DNA of 64,000 bases from Notospermus geniculatus (GCA_002633025.1 NMRB01003056.1:1-64000); one strand, 5' to 3'; positions 1 through 9,781 are shown, counted from the first letter of the stretch. Numbers and translations: made by a program. Notes: generated by a model from the sequence alone, not told the origin.

Positions 1-235
1 CGCTCTCACTTTTCTGTTAATTTTTACCGTTTTGCGGTGCGAAAAAGATGACAAAGCTGAAGCAGAGGTAGAGGAGGATAAAGATGATAAGGAGGAAGAA
101 GAAGATAAGTACGATCCCGAGAAGGAAAAGCGGGAAGAAGAAGAGGAACAGCGAAAGGAGGATGCTAAATTCAAAGCGAAAAAAATAATCGATTACGACG
201 ACGCCGACATCGAGAGGCTGTACGATCAATGGGAG
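1..235 (+). CDS. MESD: MESD exon 1 (partial)
   Basis: Reads in frame from base 2: a hydrophobic end of signal peptide, then a Glu/Asp/Lys-rich stretch, then the conserved DYDDADIERLYDQWE motif. The donor GTGTGT starts at 236 (phase 0). The 5' end is off the window. Confidence 0.92.
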
Positions 236-3200
236 GTGTGTCATCTGTCAATCAATTTTCCGTCTCAGCCAATCAGATCGTTCCGTGTTAGCAATATTTC
301 AAGCCTCGCTGTCAGTGGGGGTCTATGAAATGAGTTGTGAAGTGATGATAGGCTAGGCCTATACAATGTTTCAGCTGAAGTTTATTGTTGAAATTAGGCC
401 TACTTGTTTTATTTTGTGTTAGGCCTATTGTAAAATTCTTTTTCTGTGAATGTCTCGCAGCTTCGTATATTCTGCTTTCAGGGTTTCTTGATTTAGAAAG
501 CAAGAGAAAAGGAAAAAAAGAGCCAAAACGACAGCCTGAGTTTTCTCAGATTTTTGGAGAAATTACTGTATAATCACTTGACTTATAGCGTGGGTTTGAT
601 TTTCGCGACTTGCGCGTGTGTCTTAGGCCTATCATCGCGTAATTAATATGTCATGTCTTTAATATTTTGTTTTTGTTGATCTTCCTAATCGCTAAGTTAT
701 GTCCTGTTGAAATATGCACTTTGTCAGAAACGCTGAAAAAAGTCTCAGCTAAAAAAAGTGATTTTACATACATGTAGGCTTATGCTTAGGCCTAGGCCTA
801 TTCCTCTGATCCTCCAAGCTCAGACCAATATTCATGATTTTTTTACTCCCATTGAAATGTGTGTTAATTGTGTTTATCATGGGGTCCTGCAGCATTGGAT
901 GCCACTGTAATAATTCCCGCTAGAAAAGTTCATGAATGTATATGACTGGAGAGTCACTTAAAAGGGGCACGATATTGCCACGTAGGCCTACTTTTTGTGA
1001 ACAGCTGGCGCCACCAGTGGTGATTGCATCATTCTCCAATATTGGGACCATAGTTTTGCCTTTCGCCCCAGTGTTGGAGAATGTACGATTACAATACAAT
1101 GCATAGGCAGGGTTTCCGCCAGGATTTTTTTCCAGGGTACGACCTGGGGGGGGGGGGGAGAAAAAAAATTAAAAAAAAATTTTTTTTGAAAATTTTTTTT
1201 TCCAATTTTTTTTCCTTCTGTTGATAATGGCCTCCAGAGTCATTTTTTACACTCCAAAATGCAAAATTAGTCTTCCTTCTGCATGAAAGTTGCATTTGAA
1301 ATGTAACAAATTTAAGAAAAACATTACTGTGATTTTTTCAGGGTACTATATCGTACCCTCAAATTTCTTTAGGGTACTATATTCGTACCCAACGTACCCT
1401 CTGGCGGGGACCCTGATAGGGCCTACCTGGATACCCTAGGAACAAGAGTTAGGCCTAATCTACATGGAATGAGGTTGATAAGTGGTACTTTAACAACATT
1501 GTCAATAGAAATTCGAGGTAGCCGTGTTGATCAAGAAGATTGAAATCAGGAAAAAGTACATAATAACACCATTTTTTGTAGATCAACTTGAGTATATTGG
1601 GACGAGCTTTCGACACTACCGTGCCTTCATCAGGTCTGACAACAAAGATTAACAAACATCAATATAGCAGGCACAGTGGACAATACAATGATTAAATAAT
1701 TCTAAACATCTGGCAAGCATACCACTACATCCTGAGTGTGGTGAGCTGGTGTAGTTACAGCAATATTAAGAGTCCAAAGGATAAGCCGTGACTTGGAACT
1801 GGATAAGCTGACCAACAAAACAGAAAAATCTACTGGTAAATAAACTGTTATGATAATCATCTTACAGTGGTATACATCTGTATCCAAGTGAATGGTCATG
1901 TATAATGAGCAAGGAATCCTTTGTCACGGTTTAGGCCATTTTGTAGGCATTGGAACTTTGAGATAAGTTTTTGTTCTGCAATACGTCTTTGTTTGAGGAC
2001 AGGAAGATGGCCCTGTAGTACAGTGATTCTCATCTCATCTACTGAATGTCTGGGACCATTGAAATGTTCTCCTATGGGTACAAACATGTTTTGCTCTCTG
2101 ATAGATTGCTTGTGGCCATTCATGCGTTGCCTGAGTGATTGACCTGTTTCACCTATGTAGTATGCATGTGGGCAAAGATTGCAGCGAATGAGGTACACAA
2201 GATCAGTAGAACTGCATGTAAAGTGTCCAGAAGGGGTGAAATTGTTTGAATTGCCAGGTATTGGGATAGAATTGTCAGTTTTGATCAGTGGGCACAGTTT
2301 GCATCGTTTACTTTGGCAAGGGAAGGTACCCGTGGGCAAATTGCTGGACAGTTTACTGCGCACAAGAGTTCTCCTGAGATTTGGTGGTTGCCTGTAAGCA
2401 ATGATCGGGGGAGTGGGAAATATCCTTTGCATTTTAGTATCATCCTTTAAGACGACCTGTAGGTCCCGCGCGATCTGTTTTAGTTTCGGAAGGGCCGGGT
2501 TGTAGGTGACAACCAGAGGGATTCTCTCACACGTGTTTTTCTCCTTATATCTGAGTAACTCCTGGCGTGGAATTGATTTAGCACGATGTATTTCACGTTC
2601 AACTGTGTCAGGTTTGTACCCCAGGTTGTGAAATACCGAACGGAGGTCTTCTATCTGCCTGTCTCTTGTATCCACATCTGAGCACAGCCTGTTATAACGT
2701 AGAGTCTGGCTATAGACGATCGACNACCTACAGGTCGTCTTAAAGGATGATACTAAAATGCAAAGGATATTTCCCACTCCCCCGATCATTGCTTACAGGC
2801 AACCACCAAATCTCAGGAGAACTCTTGTGCGCAGTAAACTGTCCAGCAATTTGCCCACGGGTACCTTCCCTTGCCAAAGTAAACGATGCAAACTGTGCCC
2901 ACTGATCAAAACTGACAATTCTATCCCAATACCTGGCAATTCAAACAATTTCACCCCTTCTGGACACTTTACATGCAGTTCTACTGATCTTGTGTACCTC
3001 ATTCGCTGCAATCTTTGCCCACATGCATACTACATAGGTGAAACAGGTCAATCACTCAGGCAACGCATGAATGGCCACAAGCAATCTATCAGAGAGCAAA
3101 ACATGTTTGTACCCATAGGAGAACATTTCAATGGTCCCAGACATTCAGTAGATGAGATGAGAATCACTGTACTACAGGGCCATCTTCCTGTCCTCAAACA

Positions 3201-6200
3201 AAGACGTATTGCAGAACAAAAACTTATCTCAAAGTTCCAATGCCTACAAAATGGCCTAAACCGTGACAAAGGATTCCTTGCTCATTATACATGACCATTC
3301 ACTTGGATACAGATGTATACCACTGTAAGATGATTATCATAACAGTTTATTTACCAGTAGATTTTTCTGTTTTGTTGGTCAGCTTATCCAGTTCCAAGTC
3401 ACGGCTTATCCTTTGGACTCTTAATATTGCTGTAACTACACCAGCTCACCACACTCAGGATGTAGTGGTATGCTTGCCAGATGTTTAGAATTATTTAATC
3501 ATTGTATTGTCCACTGTGCCTGCTATATTGATGTTTGTTAATCTTTGTTGTCAGACCTGATGAAGGCACGGTAGTGTCGAAAGCTCGTCCCAATATACTC
3601 AAGTTGATCTACAAAAAATGGTGTTATTATGTACTTTTTCCTGATTGTCAATAGAAGTCTCCCTTTAACACAGGTATGTTTAGCGCAGGATAGGGAAGGA
3701 ATTCATTGCCCCTTTAATAACTGATCCTAACCTTTTACAGGACAATGATGATGAAAAACTGCCAAAAGATGAACAACCTGATTATAAGAAAGAAGCCCCA
3801 CAAGTTGATCTTAATACCATCGATATGTCAAACCCAGAGAATATCATGAAGGCATCCAAAAAGGGCAAGACGTTGATGATGTTTGCTAATATCGCTGGTA
3901 AGTCCAAAATTGGCGTACAGTGGAACTTTCTTTCAATACCTCTGCCAGATGGATTTTATGGACACTTCCTAAGTTCAGTCTTCAATGCCATCAGGGGCGG
4001 ATCCAGAATTTGGGAAGAGAGGGGGCCAGGTGCGACCCCCCTGGATCCATGCCTGGCCATTTCCAATCTGACCTCGCTGTAATCACGACATCTCTAAGAT
4101 AAACAGATCATTTGCGAGTCAAAAAGGAGAGATGAGAGGTTTAATTTTGTTATCAACAAGACAGTTCCCTGCAATCCTCAGTGACGTTGGAGCTGTCAAT
4201 CAGTTGACCACTAAGTGTCACTACGGTCAATTCAATGCCTAGCGGATCCCACTCATGGTTGATTGAGCACCAATGAAGAGAAAATTCTTTTGTAATGGTC
4301 CACTAGAACTTTGCTGCAATCTACTGGACCTTTCCGCATGGCGGCCCCAAATAGGCCTATCGCCTTCTAAAACTAAAGCCTGCAGCACACGTCACCAATT
4401 TCGTTGCTCATAGTCATACACTAGGCAATTTTCGTGGTTACATGTACCACGAAAATGGCCAAGTGTGCTGTGGCTGGCAACGACCACTCACCAAGGAAAT
4501 TCTGTGGTGACCATGAGTTGCCACAAGTTGCCAAAAATCAAACTGGTTTGATTTCTCACCACGGAAATTGCTCATAGTTGCGAGTTGTGGCGATGCGTGG
4601 CAATCAGCAGCACACGAGACCGCTGAGTGGTGACGTCTGCTGTAAACTGGCAACTGTCACAAAAATTGCCGACCACGAAAATTGCCTGTACGAGCAACGA
4701 AAGTGGTGACGTGTGCTCCATGTACCAGGTCAATCACTAGAGAAACGAAAAGTACATATTTTTGTGTTCTTGTGAAAACCTGTGTCTGATGTTTGTTTTG
4801 TAACTATGGTGACAGCACAGGCCTATTGGTCTGCTATTATCTGTTCAGAAATATCGAATCAATAATATTCCACTCATCATCAATGCAGCTTGCAATTTAA
4901 ATGAGCACCAACACACAATCTGGATTGAACGATGTATACTCTAGGAGATACATGAGGCCAATGAAATTACATCTATAGTTTCTCGTCACCACCCGCATGT
5001 GATTTTGGCCCCTCATAAAAAAATCATTATTTTCAAATAAACACGGCAAAAATCTGTCACTGAACTACTTTCCCGCCACTTTCAAAAAGCCCACGCAGCT
5101 TGTATGTCATATTTACAGGTACCAGCTCTCACAACACAAATTGCCAATTCTGAATTGATTTTCATTCCCAAAAACACATTTTGGGCGTAAAATCAGTTTG
5201 TAAATGCGAAAAAGGGATGAATCCATGAAAAAAATAACGAATAATGAAAAAAGCCTCATCAGATTCTGAAAAATAATTGACGAGAAGCTATAAAAAAATG
5301 TAAGATGTAAGTTCATTGGCATGACGTTTGGTTTTGATGTAAAATAACATTTCATGTTTTTTAGGCAACCCAAATAAAAAGGAATCGGAACGCATATCTG
5401 GATTGTGGCAGAGTAGTCTTCACAATGGTGGAATCGATGTCCAGAGGTGAGCCGGGCTTTGATGGCCTCGTGGTTATCACAGGCGCGAATCCAGGGGGCA
5501 CACCTGGCCCGTGCCCCCCTCCTATTTTTCGGAGACCAACTGCAAGTGTTGGTGTGTGGAGAAGCCGTAACCATATTGCAACGTTTTTTTGCCAGTGTCC
5601 GTGGCGCAGCCATGATCACAGGAATCAAACTGATTTGATATTTGTCGGCGTCAGATTCGCCGGCGTCCAGTGTGCACGTGGAGTACAAATTTTTGTCCTT
5701 GGCCATACTTGTCACTGTTATGTCATTTCTGTGTGCAAAGTTCTTACTTTTTGCAGAAATTACTGCGTTCAAAGTTCAAATGCTGACAGTTTATAAACAG
5801 AGTGAAAACCAGGCAAGACAACCCTCCACCTTGCTGAAATCATCATATGTGTATCATCAATGTGTTGTTTCCAGATATGTCATCGAACCATCTAAAATTC
5901 TGTTCGTCTTCAACGACGGCGGCCTCGCGTGGGATGCGAAGGATTTCCTCATCACGCAGGACAACTGTAAAGAGGTCACAATAGAACAGAAGACCTATAC
6001 AGGTAGAGGGGGTGAGAGGGTAAGTTTTCACATTGCACCGATTTATAAATCTTTGGCCCGTATTTTAGAATGCTCCTCAACGTAAAGGAGTTCCTCAAGA
6101 CTATTGTTCTCCTGCCTTTATTATATGCGGTGCCTTGATACCCAAAGTGCGGTTATCATGTCCGCTCCCGGGTTCGAATCCTGGGTCACATGGGATTAAT

Positions 6201-6835
6201 CATCTCTGGCTGTTTAGACCATCACATGGGACAGTAAGCTGTGGTGCCTTGTACCTTGTGCCTTTGCAAGGGCAAGTAAAGGCCCCAGCCAAGTGAGGAA
6301 CATGAGTACCGGTAGCTTTCACTTTAACCCCAGTCTATCCTGAAACCTTTCAGTAGAACTCAGATGAGCTGCTCATTCAGTGCTACAATCTAAGCATTTC
6401 CGACCGGTACCCATTTATACATCTGGGTGGAGAGAGGCTGGTAAGGCAAAGACTTGCCCGAAGTCTCAGAGGGATTCATACCTGGGACCATCTGACCGCT
6501 AAATGGAGACCTGAACCACTACACCACCCTGGCTCCTGTTGTGTGGTGTGAAAGGACGGGTCCAAAATGCATGACATCACATAATTACCCGTTGCATGAG
6601 CCAATCAGAATTTGCCTTGTCGTCTCCTTGGGTCAGTGACCAATTTAGAAATAATAGTTCATACTTCTTGCAGGAAAAAGCGGAAGAAGAGAAGAAAAAA
6701 GCAGCTGAGGCAGAAAAGAAGAAAAAAGAGGAAGAAGAAAAAGCAAAGAAAGATGAGGACAAAAAGGAAGATGAAAAGAAAGAAGCAGAAAAACCGAAAG
6801 ATGAACAGAAAGAAAAACCGAAGGACGAGTTATGA
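1..6835 (+). CDS. MESD: MESD / boca LRP chaperone, 5'-truncated by window
   Basis: Encodes the ER-resident chaperone MESD (boca in flies), which helps LDL-receptor-family proteins such as LRP5/6 fold and so supports Wnt reception. Five exons join in frame with GT/AG borders: 1-235, 3741-3897, 5365-5446, 5875-6019 and 6674-6835, giving 259 visible codons plus a stop. Diagnostic segments are DYDDADIERLYDQWE, KKGKTLMMFANIAG, SGLWQSSLHNGGIDVQR and WDAKDFLITQDNC, followed by a Lys/Glu-rich tail ending in KDEL, the ER retrieval signal. The frame is open to base 2 and begins with about 11 hydrophobic residues that look like the end of a signal peptide, so the ATG lies upstream of the window. Vertebrate MESD is about 230 residues; the longer acidic N-terminal stretch and charged tail account for the difference. 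Family assignment is from recognisable conserved motifs; transcription is not shown. Confidence 0.95.
236..1107. other. MESD intron 1, 5' part
   Basis: No gene seen. The stretch is unusually rich in AGGCCTA/TAGGCCT words, and 963-1102 resembles the AAAGGACCACGGTATTGCC element family found at 10422 and 49088. Confidence 0.5.
1108..1415. mobile_element. hAT-like MITE, 5-bp TSD
   Basis: Terminal inverted repeats CAGGGTTTCCGCCAG and a diverged CTGGCGGGGACCCTG bound 308 bp. Flanks ATAGG at 1103-1107 and 1416-1420 are an exact 5-bp target-site duplication. Confidence 0.8.
1601..1636 (-). ncRNA. Hammerhead-ribozyme-like motif (left PLE copy)
   Basis: Mirror copy of the motif at 3554-3589: GAC, CTGATGA, one extra A, stem II GGCAC/GTGTC with a GGTA loop, GAAA, the palindrome AGCT, C, then GTC closing stem I. 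Penelope-like elements are known to carry hammerhead motifs in their terminal repeats. Confidence 0.6.
1896..2724 (-). pseudogene. PLE GIY-YIG endonuclease fragment (left copy)
   Basis: The C-terminal part of a Penelope-like polyprotein on the minus strand, ending at the stop near 1896. It lacks the reverse transcriptase, so it is a 5'-truncated copy. Visible features are a Cys pair SKRCKLC, a second pair IRCNLC, and the GIY-YIG signature YYIGETGQSLRQRMNGHK. In intact elements this nuclease makes the nick used for target-primed reverse transcription. The open frame continues artificially into the antisense of the right copy beyond 2725. The left copy contains an upstream segment (YNRLCSDVDTRDRQIEDLR) absent from the right copy. 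Confidence 0.85.
2730..3294 (+). pseudogene. PLE GIY-YIG endonuclease fragment (right copy)
   Basis: A plus-strand copy of the same C-terminal endonuclease, open from about 2730 and ending at 3294. It is residue-for-residue identical to the left copy over the shared 178 residues, with the same YYIGETG signature and Cys pairs. The missing reverse transcriptase and the truncated 5' end make it non-autonomous. The lack of divergence suggests a recent event or gene conversion between arms. Confidence 0.85.
3554..3589 (+). ncRNA. Hammerhead-ribozyme-like motif (right PLE copy)
   Basis: Stem I is GAC (3554-3556) with GTC (3587-3589). The core CTGATGA is at 3557-3563, stem II is GGCAC 3565-3569 with GTGTC 3574-3578, and GAAA is at 3579-3582. 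Stem III would be only AGCT (3582-3585) with C3586 at the cleavage position, so it fits a dimeric rather than monomeric ribozyme. The extra A3564 departs from the canonical core. Confidence 0.6.
3741..3897 (+). CDS. MESD: MESD exon 2
   Basis: Acceptor TTTTACAG ends at 3740 and donor GTAAGT starts at 3898. Encodes the segment containing SNPENIMKASKKGKTLMMF, the start of the conserved MESD core. Ends in phase 1. Confidence 0.94.
3992..4055. mobile_element. Tiny hAT-like element, 64 bp
   Basis: CAGGGGCGGATCCAG at the left and CTGGATCCATGCCTG at the right form inverted ends. Flanks GCCAT at 3987-3991 and 4056-4060 are an exact 5-bp duplication. Confidence 0.7.
4384..4717. mobile_element. Inverted-repeat MITE
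   Basis: Ends AGCACACGTCACCA and TGGTGACGTGTGCT are inverted. A second inverted pair lies inside, around ACCACGAAAAT(T/G)GCC. No open frame of note. Confidence 0.65.
4718..5364. other. MESD intron 2, 3' part, unannotated
   Basis: No repeat or gene that I can recognise apart from AT-rich sequence leading to the exon 3 acceptor. Confidence 0.4.
5365..5446 (+). CDS. MESD: MESD exon 3
   Basis: Acceptor TTTTTTAG ends at 5364 and donor GTGAGC starts at 5447. Encodes GNPNKKESERISGLWQSS followed by LHNGGIDVQR. The 82-nt exon has split codons at both ends that match exons 2 and 4. Confidence 0.93.
5875..6019 (+). CDS. MESD: MESD exon 4
   Basis: Acceptor TTTCCAG ends at 5874 and donor GTAAGT starts at 6020. 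Encodes YVIEPSKILFVFNDGG and WDAKDFLITQDNC, the end of the folded chaperone core. Ends at a codon boundary. Confidence 0.94.
6056..6115. repeat. Half copy of palindromic MITE
   Basis: Matches the left arm of the near-perfect palindrome at 22675-22793 (GCCCGTATTTTAGAATGCTC start); the right arm is missing. Confidence 0.65.
6128..6312 (+). repeat. SINE-A copy 1 (tRNA-derived)
   Basis: Has the tRNA-like B box GGGTTCGAATCC, then the family body (GGGACAGTAAGC, TTTGCAAGGGCAAGTAAA, AGTGAGGAACATGAGTA). The 3' part is cut by an adjoining SINE-B. It lies in MESD intron 4, sense to the gene. Confidence 0.75.
6318..6538 (-). repeat. SINE-B copy 1 (tRNA-derived)
   Basis: On the minus strand it begins with tRNA-like sequence (A-box-like GGTGTAGTGGTTCAGG, diverged B box) and continues with a body containing, on the plus strand, CAGTAGAACTCAGATGAGCT. 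It adjoins SINE-A tail to tail. Confidence 0.72.
6674..6835 (+). CDS. MESD: MESD exon 5 (charged tail, KDEL, stop)
   Basis: Acceptor TTCTTGCAG ends at 6673. The exon encodes about 50 mostly Lys/Glu/Ala residues, likely helical and disordered, then KDEL and TGA at 6833-6835. The first AATAAA downstream is at 7067-7072, inside an inverted-repeat element. Confidence 0.93.
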   Translation, partial: EKAEEEKKKAAEAEKKKKEEEEKAKKDEDKKEDEKKEAEKPKDEQKEKPKDEL

Positions 6836-6996
6836 GAAAAATGCACCTAGTCTTGCTCAATTTTATCTTTGAAGTCTTAATTCTTTGTGCTCTGGACTAT
6901 TGAATGTCTGAGATTTGTGGGCCATCTCAAAGTTTCTGTCGAAAACAGTCCATCTTTAGCTGTGTTCAGTTCCCCATAAAAACATGAAAGTTCCGG

Positions 6997-7218
6997 TAAT
7001 TTTTCTAATGGGAAACTTTACTGCCGTTAGAGGCCACCACCAGTTAGCAGTCCTAGAGCGTCACGAAATAAAATGTTACAGAGAAGAAGTGCCCGCCACA
7101 ACATCATTGACACTAGGCCGTGCTGTGGTCTACGCTTGTGACGTCAAATTTCGTGACGTTCGAGGACTGCTAACAGGGGCCTATAACAGCAGTAGTGTCT
7201 CCCATTATTTTGATGTCT
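6997..7218. mobile_element. Inverted-repeat MITE in MESD 3' flank
   Basis: Left end TAATGGGAAACTTTACTGCC and right end around AGTAGTGTCTCCCATTA are inverted. The same family is at 41490-41825 and, split, at 36420-36504 plus 36814-36835. It contains AATAAA at 7067-7072, the first such signal after the MESD stop. Confidence 0.65.
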
Positions 7219-7311
7219 TAAAGGGGAATTTAGGATGCTGTGCCTAATCCCTCTCAGAGAAGATGTTTTTTCTGGTGTCACATGAGGTTTGTGATGGCCC
7301 CTTATGCTAAT

Positions 7312-7775
7312 GTCCCACTGGCGAATTTTGGAGTGTGACAAGGAATGAATGAAAAAAATCGTAGCTCCTCGTAACAGTTCTTAGACTGTGTTCTATGTTT
7401 GCAATGATTCTCTGGCTTGCAAAAAAATTTTCAAAAAGCTCAAAATTTGCCCGCAACAAAATTTTAGTCGAAGTTATCTCGTATATAGTTGCACCCATGT
7501 CGTACAGGATCGTAGGTCTTGGTCATGGAAGAGTAACCTTGACTATCTACAACAGTCTGCGACTAGCTACGAGTAATGTGCGAAGAAACTACGAGCATCT
7601 TCGAGTATCTACGATCACGCACGAGTAACTTTGTCTAGGCCTGCGAGTGTTCGACCAATCAGCGACCAGTTGACAACTTGCGAAAAACTACGAATGCTAA
7701 ATATCGCAGCTTGTCAAGGGAATATTGCAGACTTCAGATTCGCCCCTTGTCGTTGGCAAAAGTCGCCAGTGGGAC
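7312..7775. mobile_element. Inverted-repeat element
   Basis: Ends GTCCCACTGGCGAATTTT and AAAAGTCGCCAGTGGGAC are near-perfect inverted repeats bounding 464 bp of non-coding sequence. Confidence 0.68.
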
Positions 7776-7878
7776 CCTACTATTACCGATTCCTGCTGTC
7801 ATCAATATTTTGTCTGCTCTTAATGTTTTCATTATTGTGTTTTAAGTGAATCGTTAGTGAAATCTGTGAAATAGAAAT

Positions 7879-8070
7879 GTGAGGCAGTCTAGGAAAACCC
7901 GTCAGATGTCGCGTTTGAGGAAAGTGTTAATGGCCTTGGTGAACCCGCACATTTCAATAGCTGAAATGTACTACGTAACAGGTAAACAGTAGCAGATCAA
8001 TGCACAGGCAATTTGACAACCCTTGTTGATCATTCAGCGACTTCCGACGGGTTTTACTAGACCACCACAC
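7879..8070. mobile_element. GGTCTAGG MITE copy 1
   Basis: Member of a six-copy family with inverted ends GTGRGGCGGTCTAGGAAAAC, 190-202 bp long. Flanks AAAT on both sides fit a 4-bp duplication. Confidence 0.78.
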
Positions 8071-8089
8071 AAATGTGGTCTTCTCTCAA

Positions 8090-8930
8090 ATGAGGCCACA
8101 TCATTTTGGTCATCCCAGAGGCGGCTGCCTCACATCAGTTTGCAAAACGAACATTCCTGCTGATGGTTGTAGTATGGTTTTGTCCGTTGCGTCTTGCCCA
8201 ACCAAGGCTTCCTGTCACTCCTACTATCGCTCCATCCACCCTTGCCGACCACCGTAGCATTTATCGCTCGCATTTGCCGCCCATGAGCGTGGCGGCTGAA
8301 GCAGCCAAACGTTACTGAAAGCGCGGTTTATGACGAAGATAGGAACATTGTGAGGTTTGGATCGATGAAAATCTCAAAATGAAGAATAATCTAATACGTT
8401 AATGCATGTTTTATTCACAAAACATTGGATTACAAGCATTTATCATTGACAGTGGTGGGGGGTGTGCTGTCCATGGAACGACCTGTCTGCGAGCAGGATG
8501 ACAAACGGTGGTCGTCAAGGGTGAAGGGAGCGTAGTTTGAAGGGCGGAGTGACCGGAGGCCTTGATTAGTCAAGATGGTCCGTTGTGAACTTTGCAATAT
8601 TCTTTTGGTGCTAACTATCGTCATTTACTGTTACGGCGCTGCTGGACATGAGTTTTCTCATGTGAGTTGGCTCTCTGGGGTTTTCACAGGCATTGGGACA
8701 ATTAACACGCCAAGTACATGTTGAACCATCGAAGAATTCTCAAAACCCTGTGAAAACCACTGCTCGCCGCAAACTGACAGCCAAATGTCATGAAAAAAGT
8801 CTCATGCAGAGCTGTGCATTTTGAGTTGAGGGTCTATCTGCTGAAACATTTGATACATGTATTTGTATTGCCACTTCACTTCTAAGCTGATTACTGAAGA
8901 TAACGCTGTTTGACTGCAAGAAATTTTAAG
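8090..8930. other. Intergenic, weakly inverted segment
   Basis: Sequence near 8200-8290 and the reverse complement of about 8490-8580 are related (CACCCTTGNCGACCACCGT), suggesting an old foldback element. No gene seen. Confidence 0.35.
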
Positions 8931-9074
8931 TTCTCAGGGCCTATATTCATAAAACTACTTAAGTCTAAGTGTGATTCTTATCCTTTGTTCAGCACAAAAG
9001 GTAAGTATCAGACAACATAGAGCACAGAAAATGACACACAAAATGATAGTAAACGTAAAGTCGTCTCTGAAGTT

Positions 9075-9113
9075 TGCAAATTTTCGACCCCCAATCTGGC
9101 TCTTCCTCAGGCA
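9075..9113 (-). ncRNA. Hammerhead-like motif, minus
   Basis: On the minus strand: TGC, CTGAGGA, extra A, stem II with one mismatch, GAAA, the palindrome AATT, T, GCA. It mirrors the motif at 9313-9350. Confidence 0.45.
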
Positions 9114-9312
9114 CTTTCTAGTAGAGATCACAGAAGTGAATGAGAGCATGTCAATGAGTCATATGAATAAAAACTAGTAAATGCTTTTACTTCAATTTTG
9201 CAATACAAATGCACTAGCAATGCTGTAGAAATCTGGAGTAAAATCATTTGCTAGTCTTTATTCATATGACCCAATGGCTTTGTCATTCACTTCTGGGACC
9301 TCGACAAGAAAG

Positions 9313-9350
9313 TGCCTGAGGAAGACCCCGGTTGGGGTCGAAAATTTGCA
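9313..9350 (+). ncRNA. Hammerhead-like motif, plus
   Basis: TGC/GCA stem I (9313-9315, 9348-9350), core CTGAGGA 9316-9322, extra A9323, perfect stem II GACCCC/GGGGTC with a GGTT loop, GAAA 9340-9343, and stem III as the palindrome AATT. Confidence 0.5.
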
Positions 9351-9781
9351 AAATTCAGAGACGACTTTATGTTTACTTGACTTGTATGTTTATGAATATG
9401 GACCCTGGACTCCACATGGTTGTAGATCCTGGGGCAATCGACAATCAAGTGAAACAACCTGAATCTCAGGATGATGTTAGACCTGACTTAGCCCCATCAC
9501 TTCTTTAAGCTGCTGATCCTGACTCCATCAAGGGATTACAAATACTGAAGACCAGCTCCTCTGAAGTGAGCCACAAATTATGCATTTCCAAGTCTGATAT
9601 GATTGTCATATACCGTACTGCTGTTGTGCCTGTTGAGATTATTGATGTACGGTACATGTAAGTTAGTTTGAGCGTTTTTCAAACCACGGGGTTGAAACTA
9701 ATCAAAAATATTGGAGAGATACAAAAGTGTTCCTAAAGAGTCCCAATCTTATTCATGAGGCATTTATAATCACTGCCCACC

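Larger units (their letters stand above)
1511..3644. mobile_element. Penelope-like element, head-to-head inverted double copy
   Basis: Two copies of one retroelement 3' region face away from each other: a minus-strand copy (1511-2724) and a plus-strand copy (2727-3644). The arms 1546-2465 and 2728-3647 encode identical proteins; the left copy reaches about 260 bp further 5' and about 35 bp further 3'. TTGTCAATAGAA at 1499-1510 and 3645-3656 is a 12-bp target duplication, so the pair inserted as one unit into MESD intron 1. The encoded domain is a GIY-YIG endonuclease, as in Penelope-like elements. A single N at 2725 marks the centre. Confidence 0.85.
9040..9385. mobile_element. Inverted pair of PLE-like 3' ends
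   Basis: Arms of about 140 bp (9040-9180 minus, 9240-9382 plus) share CATTCACTTCT, AGAAAGTGCCTGAGGAAGA and TTCAGAGACGACTTTA. Each outer end carries a hammerhead-like motif. No coding sequence remains. Confidence 0.55.
8937..9412. mobile_element. CATAAAACNACTTAAG MITE, interrupted
   Basis: Left end GGGCCTATATTCATAAAAC and right end TGTTTATGAATATGGACCC match the ends of the uninterrupted copy at 35763-35875. The inner 9010-9385 is an inserted inverted pair of retroelement-like ends. Confidence 0.65.

Noticed and set aside
32-328. A start codon for MESD at base 32
   Set aside because: Base 32 is TTG. The frame is open to base 2 with a hydrophobic run typical of a signal peptide, so the true ATG is upstream of the window.
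1511-3644. Inverted repeat read as an LTR retrovirus or as a simple assembly palindrome
   Set aside because: The protein is a GIY-YIG endonuclease typical of Penelope-like elements, the arms differ in length at both ends, and a target duplication encloses the pair.
6577-6860. Ser/Phe/Leu-rich frames on the minus strand and an Arg/Lys frame opposite MESD exon 5
   Set aside because: They are shadows of the GAA/AAG-rich charged tail of MESD in other frames.
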